From: Setophaga petechia
Lineage: Eukaryota > Chordata > Aves > Passeriformes > Parulidae
DNA length: 64,000 nt
Direction of reading: 5' to 3'
Assembly (NCBI GenBank): GCA_024362935.1
Contig: JANCRA010000061.1
Location: 3,224,001 to 3,288,000, forward strand
Shown: positions 30,346 to 43,970 of the stretch, piece after piece
How the letters are laid out: every line of letters starts with the position of its first letter
Position numbering within the stretch: the first letter of the stretch is position 1
Program-made: the position numbers and the translations under genes
Notes under the pieces: model-generated
Told to the model about the DNA's origin: nothing
Databases searched by the model: none
What the model saw: only the letters and a program-made list of their open reading frames with translations

Positions 30346-33340
30346 AACAAAGGTCCATGTGTGTATTCTAACCTTTGTATATATTGGGCAAAGTAAGTCA
30401 CTGCTAAATTAAAAACTGAGCAAAGGATGTGTGTACTTTCAGCAGCATCCTTCACTTGAAATTAAACAAGAGCCTTTCACTCTTCTGTTCTCTTTTTACA
30501 GTGACATCACCTTGCATTTTCATATGATGGTGTTCTTATTGGTTTTACACAGAGGGACTAACATATAGTGATAGGAGGTTCTCTGTGTGATATATATTTT
30601 TCTATTTTTAACAAAATAATCTGGTTTATAAAAATTTTTACAAACCTATAGCATCTCTGGTTTTGGGACTTAAGCCTTATTGCTTATATTAAAGCTTTAT
30701 TTGACCCTTTGCATCTCTAAGAAGCTTTATTGATATTTCTTAGTACATACAAGACAGATTACTAAAACATGGCACAAAAAAAGTATTATTTGTGAAAACT
30801 GATTCTAGATGTAGAATAAATCCTGGAGCTTCCATTTATATTCTTCTCTTAGAGACAAGCATATACAGCATAAACTATTCTTCACCAAAAAGAGAGTGCT
30901 TTCATGCTACTCAGGTAATATTTTTTATATGAGATTTTACAGCCAAACTTTGTGGTTGCAATAATACTCTTTCACTGCTTGGATAAGCTTCTAAGTAATG
31001 ATGTCAGATGCTATGACTATTTCTCATAAATCTGAGTATTTATTATAGTCCCAGTTTCAAACTGAAGCTGCATGAGTTATTGTCTGAGAATATTCAGAAA
31101 ACTCCAAAGTGCCTCTGTCTTTTTCTTCTGTTTTCTGTCAGAGTCAAACACTCATATTTTTTCCACTTGAAGAACCTTTATTGCACTAACATCCTGACAA
31201 GACACTCTTTTCTGTAACAGAATTTTTCCCTTTAGTTCCCTGAGTTCCTGCTTCAAAACCTGCATTTCAGAACCTCTTTATTTTATAAACATGAAAACCT
31301 TCCTAACAGACTGTTTTATTCTGTCAGCTGTGAAATTTCCTCCTCTATCATGCAAAAGGTCTGATGCTTTCCCTTGCACTGGGATGGGAAGGCTAGCAAG
31401 TGTTTTTTCAGTGTATTTAGTTTTGAACAGCAGTTCTGTTTACAAAGTGCTATTTTTTTCTACCTCTACCAAATGTGCTGCTCAAAGCAAAGTAATATAT
31501 GTGTATATATGGAAATAAATACCTTTGCATTTGTCATATTTCCAGGCTGGCTGTACAGCAGCTGGGTTTGATCACAATTTATACAGGCAAAGATAATTTT
31601 GTTTAGACCAGTTATGTGTCTTGGGATGTGCAAGAGTTCCTCCATACTTGACCCCTAAGCACTGCCTAAATATATATATCAGAATGTGCTTTTGTTAGAT
31701 CACTTCTTCTGCATCTGCCTGCTTAGAACAGGCCTTTGCAGAAAGACCTTTAGTTGTTGTGTACAGACTTATAAACCAAGTTCTTGTTCTGTCGTTGTTA
31801 TGGGACCTCCACTTCCTTCTGAGAGCTGTTAAGGTTCATCCACATCTTTTGACTTCTGCACTCTGCTGCCTGAATGCAAATCTCCCTGGACATCTGGCAC
31901 TTCCAAAGTGACTGCTGTAAACTCTTCAACACTAGATTGACCACTAACTTCCCCAAACAGCTTAATACAGATACCCAAGTTTCATTTTGCTGCCAGTGAC
32001 AAATTACATTCCTGCCCTTCCCCTTCCAGATCACGATGGTTGTGCTGCGTCTGACAAATCTTTTGTGAGATAGATCTGTGTGACTCCATCAGTGCAGTTA
32101 GTCTTCTTTTGAGTTCTGTCACTTCTTTAGAAACTGTCCCTAAACCTCAGACAAGAAAAGGTGATTTCAAATGACTGAAATCTGATGGTGATTTGCCACA
32201 GAGTAAGCAAACAGACATTACTTCCTATTCTATCTGGATAATCAGTCTTTCATTCTGATTTTTCCTTTAGTCCTCCTCACTTTAGTAAATGACCTGAAAC
32301 AACATTGCTTTGTTACTTGGATTCTTCAAAGCTGTGCTCAGTGTATCTCTTTTGTTTTACCCATTTCAGAGACAGACCATGAGCTTCTTCACAGCTTAAC
32401 TCTGTATCTTGTGCAATTACCTCTGCAAAGGCTAAAATTTAATCATACAGAAGTGCATATGTGCAAAGGTGGAGCCTTTCCCCTACATTTTACATAATGT
32501 CTTCCCATTTATTCATTGTTATTATCCTTCTAACACTCACTGAAAGGTGTCCTTCATCTGTAGCAAAAACTAGGATTTGCAATATCTGCTATGACTTTAC
32601 CTTCCCTACAAGGATTTTAAAGCAAAATGTGCTACCTAATTCTGTGATGACATGTGAGATAACAAAATCCAAATTTTACCTTAAAAATCAGGAGTTTTAG
32701 AAACAGAATAAAACTTATTTAATAATTTCAAAGAAAAGATCAGGAAATGGGTTTAAAAGTCAACATGGCAGTACCCAAAGCAACTTTTAGAAGTCCCATT
32801 AATGCAGAATAGATGTTTGCCTGGGCACATGAGAAAGTGAACATTCTTTTGTTAACCTCTTTTTGTTAAGTTAGATCTGTTTGTTCATCTCTGACTCTCT
32901 CTAATCAAAGCTTCCTTATCTACAGTGAAACAGACAAACCTACTCAGGGACTTGCCCTGAAATATGATCACTTTTCAAATCAGAAAATTGACAATTTCTT
33001 CAATGCCAAATTCCTGTGGGTTGGTGAAGATAAGGATGACGTTCAGGCTGGTCAAGTTTCTATAAATCCTTAGGTTTTGTCATCATCACCATGCACTGTC
33101 CAGCAAGAGCAGCTCGAGCTTGGACTTCATGAGCTTTCCACTTCAGTTCTACTCCATTTCTGCATCTGGGCTGAGACATGTCCTATAGCTCTGGAGCTCT
33201 GCAACTGTAGTGGGATTTTTTTCTTTTCAGTGTTTGGGAACAGTTCAAGAAATCAGCTGGAAGCTGCAGTTTCATGATGATTTCAAGCTATTATCCTTTG
33301 TTGCCTTTGCATAGTCAGAAATTCACTTAGTGTTTAAGGT
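30346..33340. other. No supported gene
   Basis: AT-rich intergenic sequence. ORFs are under 80 codons and without domains. Confidence 0.5.
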
Positions 33341-33359
33341 TGTGTGTATATAGGTGTAT

Positions 33360-33394
<35 letters not shown>

Positions 33395-33450
33395 GCTTAA
33401 GGTGTGTCTATATAGAAGTCTGTATATGTATATGTGTATGCATATATAGA
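33341..33450. repeat. TA/TG dinucleotide microsatellite
   Basis: The core is (TA)n at 33358-33394, flanked by impure TG/TA stretches to about 33450. Confidence 0.9.
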
Positions 33451-35054
33451 TATTCACAAATTTTGTTAAGAATCCTTTAAATATCTGCTTTGGATACTTC
33501 TTGCCTGAATTCTCTTCTGGAATGCATATCTGCTGCATAGGAAATAAACTTCTAAACTAGAAAAAAAAAAAAAAAAAGATGAAATAAAAGAAAGAAATAT
33601 ACATCCTGAAACTGCCAAGACTGTACTCTAACACCTTTAATCTTTGGGCCAGGATAGAAATTATCCATTATTCAGGATTCTGAAATGACTCTTTCTGGAT
33701 GTTTGTTACCTCTTAGGTCAGTGTCATGAGTGCCTGCCCAGATTTTTGTTGTGTTGTCTGTCACCTTCTTAACTTGCAGAATAAATGTGGGATGGCACCC
33801 CAGGCAAGGGAAGTGAAGATTTATGAAAAGCCACATAGTTTTTTTGAAGATGTTGGGTGTTTATCACTTAGGTTCTTCTTCATTTATATGGCAAGAACAA
33901 GAAGAACTTGAAAAAACTACAACACAGTTTTCCCAATAAATATACACAGCAATGAAAAGACCTGTGCACTACACTTTATTGTCAGCCTCTGTGGAAAGAC
34001 TGATTATTTCTCAGAAGAAAATTCCTCTGGCAGCTTCTATTTTTGTCCTGAATAACTTCCCATATCAATTAAAGAAATCAAAATTTCTGATGACAATTCA
34101 TTTACATAGGTATCAATATCTCCTAGAACTTTATTTAATAAATTAGAATCTTTGGGCTAGTAATTCAATGTCAGTAGGCTTGCAGTTCCTGTGCATTAAA
34201 ACAGGAATTTCTTCCATAAAAATAATATATTCTCTAGATATTCAAGTGAATTAACATATTGCTGTGTTTATCATTAGTAATTCTGGGTTGGTTTTGGATT
34301 TCTTTTTACAGTAAGAAGACTTTTAAAGTATTTGTTTAATTCTGCTAATTTCCAAATTACTGAGTCCTTGTTGCATTTTGAAGTTAACATCTGAGTAATA
34401 TCAAGTCTGTACTTCCAGTGGATTTATAGAGTTAAAACATATAGCAGAGTCTTGTTCTTACTTGGGAACATATCTCTGGATCAATCCAGTGTAAGGCCTG
34501 GTCAAAACTCAAAGAATGAGTTTTATTAGGCTATGTCAGGCATGACATAGTTGCTATAAAGATATCTCAAGAGACTGAGAAATATGTGAGTAAATGGTTA
34601 TGAAGGTGCAATGATAATGCCAACAAAAAATAGTAATCTCATGTAATCAAATATTCTGTGTTGTAGTAAGAGTACCAAACAATTTTTTTTTTTTTTTTTA
34701 ATTAGCAGTGTCAATGTTTTATTGGTACCGGTTTGAATACAGAGACAAAAAAAAAAAAAAAAAAAAAAGCCTTGAGATGGATGAACTGAATTTTGGAAGA
34801 GCTTACAGTGAATGAATATCTGAAGAGTACCAGAGCATTATTACAGCAGTGGGAACCTTTGTTGTGTGCATGTGCATCGTGTTTGAACATTTCTGGGTGT
34901 CTGCTCAAAATAATGGCTTTGTGAAGAAAAACCCTTAATAAAATTAGTGTAGCTAATTACAAAATGTCTTGCAGCTCTTTTGGTCAAAAAATTGGCCTTT
35001 AAATTGAGGGAGGAGGAAGAGACACAATACAATTGTATTCCCTGCTCATTGTAA
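33451..35054. other. No supported gene; homopolymer runs
   Basis: Poly-A at 33560-33576, poly-T at 34682-34699 and poly-A at 34747-34768. The last two flank about 47 bases of ordinary sequence. No coding segment is supported. Confidence 0.5.
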
Positions 35055-35102
35055 GTGGCACTAGATCCCTCCTAACTCAAAATATTCTATGATTCTATAG
35101 CA
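35055..35102 (+). mobile_element. CR1 3' terminal remnant
   Basis: CTAGATCCCTCCTAACTCAA followed by TATTCTATGATTCTATAG is the extreme CR1 3' end with its ATTCTATG-type terminal repeat. Only about 50 bases remain. Confidence 0.6.
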
Positions 35103-38100
35103 TATATATTTTTTTAAAATCCTATGCAGTTAAATTTATAGACTTACACTCAATGAATTTTCTCACAATTTTCTGACCTGTGGTATAAGCAGGAATAGAT
35201 GGACCTGTTGGGGAATACATGGTTTTTTTCTCTTCCACCAGAACAAAATTAGTTGGTTTTTTTTTCTTTTTTAAGATTGGTAGATTTCCGTTTATGGTTT
35301 ATGTAGAGAAAGCTATATGCTGCAACTGAAAATATACTTGAACACTGATACTGGCACGGGGTACTGTGGTAGAGGAAGGAAATTTTAAACAAGGAAGAAA
35401 TGAAAATTGTTAAAACAGATTCAGCCTTGCACTTGCAGGGTGAAAAACTGATGTTTCACCTCCTGGTGTCGCTGCAGTATTTGCTATTTGCTGTTACTAG
35501 CCCATGTTACTATTGGATTTGAGTTTGCTTTTTTTTTTCCTTCCTTTGGTTTCTCGTCGTGTTTGCTTTGGGGGCTTTTAAAAAAAAAGAGTGTTTTTTA
35601 ACAAGTTAGAATGAAAGGTAACGATTAAACTGGGAGCTGCTAATAGCTCTCAGATCTGCCAATGAATTTTGTCGAACAATAAACCAGCAGTGTTAAGCCT
35701 CAGGTCCCAAACTGGTTTGGAATTAACATGATTCAGAGATTGATAGGAATTACTCAGTTCAGGAGTTACAAATTTGTCAAATCTACTGTAGTAATTTGTG
35801 AACTTGGCAAAGTCACAAATACTCTTCCCCTTACATTTATACCTTTTCCAATTCTTCTTAAAAAGTGGGTGTCTTCTGACACTTCTACATCAGTGTTCTC
35901 TCTGTGATGTGGACAGCATATCACATAGAACATGTTTTCTTTAAAATGCTGTTCAGACTCTAAATTTATTTCAGGCAGTGATTTTTTCTGTGCTTTATTT
36001 AATAGATAATCTGTCCAATGCATGTCTTGCCCAATGCCTCCAGGCATTAGAGCTAAATTTTCTCTGAATTGAAGAAAGAAATAAAAGAAAATAAAATTCT
36101 ACAGGAATTTAAATGTGTCATCTGAACTGAGAGCATCCTGAAATAGAGGCTGAATAGTTGAACATGTGCTGCACCAGTGACAGAGCAAATACATTCCTTA
36201 GTGTCCCTATGTAGCTGGCTGCAGCAGATTTTTAAATTTGCTTCTGTTCCTTTCCCTGCTTTTTTTTCTCATCTGCCTTGTCTCACTGGCCTCATCTCTT
36301 TCCTGAATGTTCATATTTTTGTACTTTCTCCTTACTGGCCTCAAAATTAAAAAGGAAGGATGAAGCATTTAGCTGAAATACAAGATTAATATTGTCTGGA
36401 TCAGGTTTTCTGACAAAGTGATTTCTTTGTTCTTAGCTGGAAAGGACATTGTCATCATGGACTTTAAGGCTTTGCAGTGTTCTGGCAGACTGTTTGAAAG
36501 CACTGATGGTGCAGAATTTCTGCCATCAGACAGTGCAGGGGAGGCTGAGGAGTAAGGGACTTAAATCCCTCTACAACGACCAGTGTTTGATGTAATGCAG
36601 TAATGACAGAAACAAGGCAATGTACTGGTGCTGGCAAAGGTGCTGCATTTGTGAAAATGGAAAACGGGATCACAAGCAGAACTTATTCCTGCACATAATC
36701 TCTCAAAAGAAAGCGGCAAGCAGAAGAAGCACTCTACATGGTAAAATGTCACATTGTTTCTCTTGAGTCAATCAAATCAATTTGATTCCTCTTCCTTTAC
36801 AGCCCTAAAACAATGCAAGGTAATGTGGCTTCAGAGTGTGAAATGATAATGCCAGTAGGGAAAATTGGTCTGTTGGGTCTTTACTCCCATCTCGGCTATC
36901 CCCTTCCCACCAAAAGGCTGTGAGGAAAATTAAAATCAGTTGAAGATTCATTATCCCCTGTCTCTGCGCAGGCAAAATACACAAACACGCAGATAGAAAT
37001 TACAAGAACCATTCTGATCTTCAACAGCTTTAGTCAGAATGACCTTGAAAGAGTCTGAATGATTTAATGTGTCATGAAACATATAAATATAAAAATAGGC
37101 ACAGGTATTGTCCAATTCTGCTGCAAAGATAAATGAATGAATGATGAATCTCATGAGAGTATTAGATTATGACTACTAAAAAGTGTTCAAAAGCCTTAAA
37201 GCATCTTTAAAATTGGAGAAAATTTGTCACCAGAAAAAATGAAAATTGAGCAGCTATGAAATCTGCATAAACATGTTGGTTGGTAATAGTCTTAATTACT
37301 CTAATTTAGAAATTACCTTGTCACACTGTACTTTGGGCATAGGTTTTAAAAATATCAGACTAAAATTCCTTTCTGAAATTGTTTAACACAGGAGATCATG
37401 ATGAATGTTACAATTGCCCTGTTAGCTTGTCTGAACTCTTAGAAAATATAATTTAAAAGCATAGGTGCATTTGTGCTCAGTATATTTATATTGAACTTAT
37501 TGTGATGGTGTCATTGCTAAACCACTAAAATGAAATAAATTACTGGGGTAAATATTCTTGTCCCCCCCCTTTTTTTTAAGAAGTCATATGGTTCCCAATG
37601 AAAAAATATAGTCAGTAGGCACTATGAAATGTAATATTGCATTTCAACAAATGTAATTATTATTAAAAGATTGCTTTTTTTTTTTTTTTTTTTGTGGATT
37701 AAGCAACTGGAGACAGTAATTGCTTTCCCAAATTTCCTACTGTTTCTGATACACCTGCAAAAATACTTTTCGGGGTTGTTTTTTTTTTTTTTTCCCCTTT
37801 CCCCATATAACATTTCTATCTGTAGCTGTACGTTTGGTACAGTTCCAAACTGTGCCGAAGATTTCGTGTAGAGTGAAGTGTTTAATTCTCTTAAATCCTC
37901 TGAGTGACAGTTTTTACCCCAAACTATCAATTCATTCATTTCTGGCACCCATGCACACACAGATTCTTTCCCTTCCCCTTGAAAGTGTTCTGCAAGGTCT
38001 CATCCAGCAGAGACTTTCTTCTGGGAATAAATGTGGATAAGTGTGTGTGTACATATATATACCTAAAATATGAATATATTTAATATGCATATTTTCATAC

Positions 38101-41028
38101 ACAAACAATATGTCTATGTAGATAAACAAAGTAAGGGATGTGTTTTTTTCAGTCCTGACAAAATTCAAAACCACTGATATACCCAAGAGCATAAAAGTCA
38201 TTTTCATTTCCTAAATTAGCCATGCACCTGGAGTGATCCCATTAACAAAGCCAGCATGCCTCTTAAATTAAGCATTAATTTAACTTTAATTAAGTATTCA
38301 TTTAAATCAACAAAGAACCACAGGACACATGAAACTTTGGAGGCTGTTTTCCTGAAAGGTGCAGATTAAAAGTTAGGAGCAGGTGTAAACACACAATTAA
38401 CTGGACTTAGCAGAAGCCTCTGAGCCTCTACACTGAAAGAGGTTTTTGAAGGACCACATTCACTTGGGATGATTCCTTGCCTTTAGCTGGTTTTCTAACA
38501 AGTTAGCAATAGAGATAATATAGAATATTATAAAGCACTGTAAGCATGGTAGGCTATAATTAGTAATTAAAGCATTGTGCTGGTAACTCAGTTAAAGACC
38601 CAGGCCGAAGCACGCCGGGCTTTTACTGTGGCTGTTCTTGCATGAGTTGAGATGCTGAGGCTGAGTGTGCCTTTGGGACACAGCTGGGATATCACCTCGC
38701 CTACACAGCCAAGGATATCTCTGGGGCAAAGGAGTGCGAGTGGATCGCTTAATTTTTGTAGTTCAGGAAAGCAAAACCACTGTTTTCACATTGTGGCTGT
38801 GTCAAAACCTCGTTGGAAGGTCTGGGAAAGGGCATCAGGATAGCCTTTGCCTGTAGCAAAGGATGGGTACTGTCAAGTGTGTGAGGCTTTGGGGATCAGG
38901 GAAAATATTTACACAATTGTAAGATGAGAGGCTTGGCTGCCTCATGCTTGATCTCCCAGGACACTCAGGGGGCACAGACACAATTTAGGATGAGGAACAT
39001 CTTCCAAGGCTGTGCTGCAGCCAGCCGGACTTTGCGACTTATGTTGGAAATGGAAATAAGCCCCACTTCCACTCCTTTTTGTGGAAGTGCCCTTTAGCAG
39101 AACTGTGAACACCTTGAATATTTTGGCTCATGAAAACCTCTCTTTTCCTTTGCAGACTATGGTTTAAGATTCCAAAAGGAGGGGAGTAACCCTTTTCAAA
39201 GTGAAGCAAAATATATTTAAATTTTAGGGGGGGATATGTCACTTAAGAGACTTGTGGAAGAAAAAAATGAAGATTTCAAAATCAAGTTTAATAAATATGT
39301 ATTTCTTGCTGTAAGTGTGTGTATATAACAGCTCTGAGACAAGAAAAAAATGAGACTGCACATCCAAGAGGAGAAAATGTGTTTTAAACACTAATGCTAG
39401 GGAAACAGACATAAGGAAAAAAGATTTTGCGCAGACCATGCTCAATCTTCCATTTCAGATCACAGCCCAGATGAAGGCACCATTTTCAGTAATGAAACAA
39501 AGATAGCCCTCGGGTCTGTGTTTAGGAATGCCCTAGAGGTGCTCTAGAGCAGGGAAACCATTTCTCCTGTCACAGCCCCGTGCTGCAACTGCTGCCAAGG
39601 GATCTGCAGCCCAGGCGGAGCTGCCCGGGCAATAAAGGCTCCTGTATCTGGAGGCTGATGTGCTCCAGGAGGTGCTGGCAGAGCTGTCATTGAGACATCA
39701 ATCTGAGGCTTGCCTTTCTAGCAAAAGGGCTCAGTTTCAGTAAAATATTTTGTGTCCCCTTTTAGAGAAGAATCATAATTGCATATAATTTGCCTCACCT
39801 CAGCAATCATAGTTGCAGTCCACGGGTCTCATGAAAGGAAAGTGAAAAAGTAAGAGGAGAGAGAAGACAGAGAAATAGAGAGAGGAGATAAAAATATGTT
39901 TGAATATTTACTGAATCTAAGTTCTTCCTTTATTCAACAGTTTTTTTCCAAGTGCTCCAGTGGCTCTTGTAAGCCATGTTCCCAATAGTTTTGCATTCTC
40001 TGAGAGTGGCTGCTCTGTGTTGCCTAAAGAAAAAAAAGAAAAAAGAACAAAAAAAGAACAAAAAAACCTACATACTTCTCAGTAAAAAGCATCCAAGCTT
40101 TGTAAGTGTAATGAGAACAGTGGGTAAAACATATGGCATATCCTCAGATCTGAATGGAAATGTAGCAGAGCAGACAATACTAAATTAGATATGAGAGGTT
40201 CAGATAGCTATCAGGAAATGAAGAATGGATTATTTTTTTTCACCTTGAACCAGATGAAATACATTTGTTTATCCATCTGTGGAATCTTAAATTATTTTCC
40301 AGCCAATCTGATCAGAATTTGTGCCTGGGCTATGTTACAGGATTATTCACTTTGCCTAGACTTTGTCAGGACTCCTGATGTGTGATATTATCCATAATGG
40401 AGTCAAATTTAAATTTTTTTTTTCTTGATCTCCTAGAGACTTGCAACAAATGCCAAATTTGCAAATCCTAAATATAAATGAATTGATCTTTGTCAACTTG
40501 ACAACCTAAATCACAAAAATTTCTATGCCCTAACAATATGGTTTTCAAACTGGGTAAGTCAAGGGATACTTTTAATTTTTGGTGATGCCATTTATCTTTT
40601 ATTGAAACCCATTTTCTAGCATATTCTGAGGGAGAAGAGACTTCATGGATGATGTGGATGCTCCTGTTTTCACTGGAGCCAGCCTCTGACTGACTGAAAT
40701 TAACTGTATTAGCCAGGGCCTTTTGTGCAGCTTCAAACTGATGACAATCATGAATCATAATTTCTTGGAATTTTTCATGGAAACATTAGATAAATGAAAT
40801 AAATTTCCCATAAAACATAAAAACATAAAACATAAAAATTTTCCCATATTTTAGGTAAAAATAATTTGAATTGTTGAAAAGCTGAAGCTGACATTTGGTT
40901 TAATTGAAAAAGAATTTAAAATAAATCGTCCAGAGTACTTCACTTTAAGCTTCCCTAAAATGAGGTGTTCATTATTTCTTGATTTGAACTCAGGGCTTTA
41001 CAAACACTTTGCTCATTATTAACAAAGC
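35103..41028. other. No supported gene
   Basis: AT-rich gene-poor sequence. Homopolymers lie at 37675-37693 and 37778-37793, and an A-rich tract at 40027-40068. A TTAATT-rich stretch at 38266-38308 could bind homeodomain factors but nothing supports a function. ORFs are short and domain-free. Confidence 0.5.
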
Positions 41029-41053
41029 AAAAAAAAAAAAAAAAAAAAAAAAA
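41029..41053. repeat. Poly-A run
   Basis: Twenty-five consecutive A residues. No recognisable retroposed gene lies upstream. Confidence 0.9.
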
Positions 41054-41842
41054 CCAAAACCATAAAACCTGCAATACAAACTCCAAACCCCGACAGTTTT
41101 AATAATTCCTCTGCTAATTAGGCAGTAATTCATTTGTGTTTACACAATTTGCTGAGGTCAACCACTGTAGGAGATCAAGTGCAGTGTACAAGACGGATAA
41201 TGAAGATAGACAAGAATGTCTTAAATTACCTGAAAATTTAAAGGGCTTTCATCCTTGGTGCTCAGAAATTCACTCATGGTAATAAAATAGTGACAAAAAT
41301 TCACTCATAGAAATTTAGGCACAACTCAGTTCCAGTTCAAAAAATAGTTTACTGTCAAAAGCCGCAAAGCAGATTTTTGTTGTGTAGGCATGATACAGTT
41401 TTTAAGCAAGGATTAAGTAAGTCATCAACCTGTTCTTGAGGCATTTTTTTTTGACACATGAAATGATTTAGAGAAAACCTCCTTGATCCCAGAAGGCTTG
41501 TATGGGTACATTTTCAATTATAGTCAAATCTCTCTTTTCATCTCTTCAACATTTTATTTTATTGCACCGCATAACATTAACTATCCCATAACATACTGCA
41601 TTCATTTTTACAAGTTTTTTTTTTTATAATTAGTATGGATCCCTTGTTATCATGACCTTGTTCTTTATCTCAGCAAAATTCTGGAAAGAGATTGTTGCTG
41701 AAGACATCTTAGCTGCCTAATTGAGAAGAACCCAGACTTTACAGTCCAATGGATTCCTTCATTTAAGAGGAGTGAAACCCATACATTATTCTCTAATGTA
41801 GCTGATTTAGAGTGCTTAAACAGACCAAAATTTAACTCCGAA
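41054..41842. other. No supported gene
   Basis: AT-rich sequence up to the target-site duplication of the solo LTR at 41849. Confidence 0.5.
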
Positions 41843-41848
41843 CTCTTT

Positions 41849-42274
41849 TGTGATGGTGGTCACAGGGGTTTGCAGAGGAAGGAAGAGACGAGGATCTTGA
41901 TTCCACGATCCGGCTTGATTTATTATCTTATGATAATAAGATAATATCATAAGATATTATGATAATATATAATATTATTACTAAAAAGAAATAGAAAGGA
42001 AGGGACTTCTTCAGAAGCTGGTTAAACTAAGAATAGAATAGCAAGAATGAATAACAAAGGAGTTCTCTGGCTCCAACAGAGAGCAAGAGCCAGCTCTGCA
42101 GTGACTGGTCAGTAACTCCAAACATCTACAGAAAACCAATCACAGGTAGACCTGTTGCATTCCACAGCAGCAGATAATAATTGTTTATTATTATAATTCA
42201 TTTGTTGCTGAAACTTCTCAGCTCCAGCATGAAAAATACTAAGAAAGTATTTTTCACAAAAAGTGTCTGCGACA
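41849..42274 (-). mobile_element. Solo LTR with 6-bp target-site duplication (same family as 14738)
   Basis: The element is flanked by CTCTTT at 41843-41848 and 42275-42280. Read on the minus strand it starts TGTCGCAGACAC and ends ACCATCACA. It shares long words with the LTR at 14738, such as ATCTGCTGCTGTGGAATGCA, and the matching ACAATTATT/ACAATGGTT area. It is 426 bp, longer than the first copy mainly because of an AT-rich palindromic stretch at 41921-41985. No internal viral genes remain. Confidence 0.9.
41921..41985. repeat. AT-rich imperfect palindrome within the LTR
   Basis: The words TTATCTTATGATAATAAG and ATATCATAAGATATTATGAT form overlapping inverted repeats. The matching part of the LTR at 14738 is shorter and simpler. 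Confidence 0.7.
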
Positions 42275-42280
42275 CTCTTT

Positions 42281-43565
42281 AATCTATTGATTAATATACA
42301 CCAATCCTCTTTATTTCCTTCAGCTGGATGAGAGCATTTGTGGTTCATCACTGCAAGTATCGTGACTCAAAATCCCGCTACTTCTTGAGCACAAGAACTC
42401 AGTCATCTAGAAATTCCAATATTATATTCTTACCAAATTTCATGATCTCTACAGCCAAGCATAAGTGAGCATGAAAGGTCAGGGCTGCTTTTTTATTTAG
42501 GAAAGCAGAGACCTGGGAGAACCAAGTGCAGACAAGCCTCCTGTGAGGATGAACATACAGTTCTGAGCAAGGAGCAGGGACAAAATGGAAAAAGAGATTC
42601 TGTTACTAAGTTGTTGAACTGGGCTGCAGCACTGCAGAATGCAGATGTTTCTTTTGTCTGTGATAAATATCAGTTTGTTTAGCAGCTTCTGAATTCCTAG
42701 ACTAAAATGCTGCCTCCACAGGAACTTCTACCAATGATTTTGGGTTAGACTGTTAAGTTAAGGACTGATCCATAGGTCCTGTCTAACAAGACCAACATAT
42801 TTTATAAACAATGTTCACTTTCCATAAACAATTGCTGTATGTTTTTGTTTCTTTTTGGTTCAGAAAAAATAAAAAAGCTGACATACTCTTTCTGAGCCTT
42901 ACTTCACTATGTCTTATTAATTTCTGCCCTGAATACACCTGGGGAATTAAGACAAGAATCCACACATGCTATTGGTAGCCTTATCACTAATTTTCAAGGA
43001 AGGGATATCAATCTCTATCACAGGCCATAACAGTAACCATTCCCAACAACGCCAAACGTAGCTGTTTGCAGCACTTTTTAAGTAGGTGGTTAAGTGATGC
43101 TATTCCATTGAATCCTCATGAATGGTTCTTAGGTAGGATTAGCCTAGTGAGGGCACAAGCAAAGACAAGTGATATGTTACCTCATATACCTCATATACCT
43201 CAGATAAAGACAAGTGATATGATACCTGGTTCAGGTAATAATAACCCAACATTCCTACATTTATACAAAAGTTCCCAGCCAGATTTTTTTGCCCAAAGCA
43301 GGGCAGAGAGAGGAAGTGGAGCCAAGGATAAAGCTTGGATAAAGCCTTGTCCCAAGGCTTTATCTGGTATCTGATACCAAGAGTCAGCTTGAAACCATGC
43401 TTAAACTAAGTATTTCCAACACTTTCTTTGCTCAGGCTGAGACCTGAAAAAGAACCGTAACCAGTGTTCCATGTGTAATGCCATTCTGCAGTGACCACTC
43501 TGGTAAGGACCAAACACAAAAACTTGATGTTTTCAAAATGCTTTCCCATTCTTTTGTACTCTTGC
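42281..43565. other. No supported gene; small duplication at 43161-43221
   Basis: AAAGACAAGTGATATG is repeated at 43161-43176 and 43206-43221, with a 10-bp CTCATATACC doublet between. ORFs are short. Confidence 0.5.
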
Positions 43566-43970
43566 TGTGATTTAACCCCAACCAGCAGCCTGGCCCCACA
43601 CAGCTGCTCACTCACTCTCTACCAGTGGGATCATGGAGAGAATGAGAAGGGTAAAACTTGTGGGATGGGATAAAGACAGGTGAACAGGGGAAGCAAAAGC
43701 TGCTTGCACAGCAAAGCAGAACAAGGAATGAATTCCCCCTTCCCATGGCTGAGCAGGTGTTCATCACTCCACATGTCCCCCCTTCCTTTCACCCCCTGCT
43801 TGTTGCAGTGATCATGATGCCACATGGTCTGAACATCCCTGGGGTCAGTTGGGGTCACCTGTCCTGGCTGGGTCTCCTCAGCACGAGGAGCAGCAAAGGC
43901 CGTGGCTCTGTTCAATCCCTGATCAACAAAAAATACTGTTGGTACTTAATGGCTGTAAAACCAAAAAGTT
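43566..43970 (-). mobile_element. Old ERVK-type LTR (antisense)
   Basis: TGTGATTTAACCCCAACCAG, then GCTGCTCACTCACTCT and ACCAGTGGGATCATGG, then GGTCAGTTGGGGTCACCTGT follow the order of a widespread avian LTR in reverse orientation, as I remember it. It is diverged, the middle is shortened, and no target-site duplication is visible. The right end is approximate. Confidence 0.5.

Noticed and set aside
38266..38308. TTAATT-rich stretch as a homeodomain site cluster
   Set aside because: AT-rich words of this kind are common across this region, and no conservation evidence is available.
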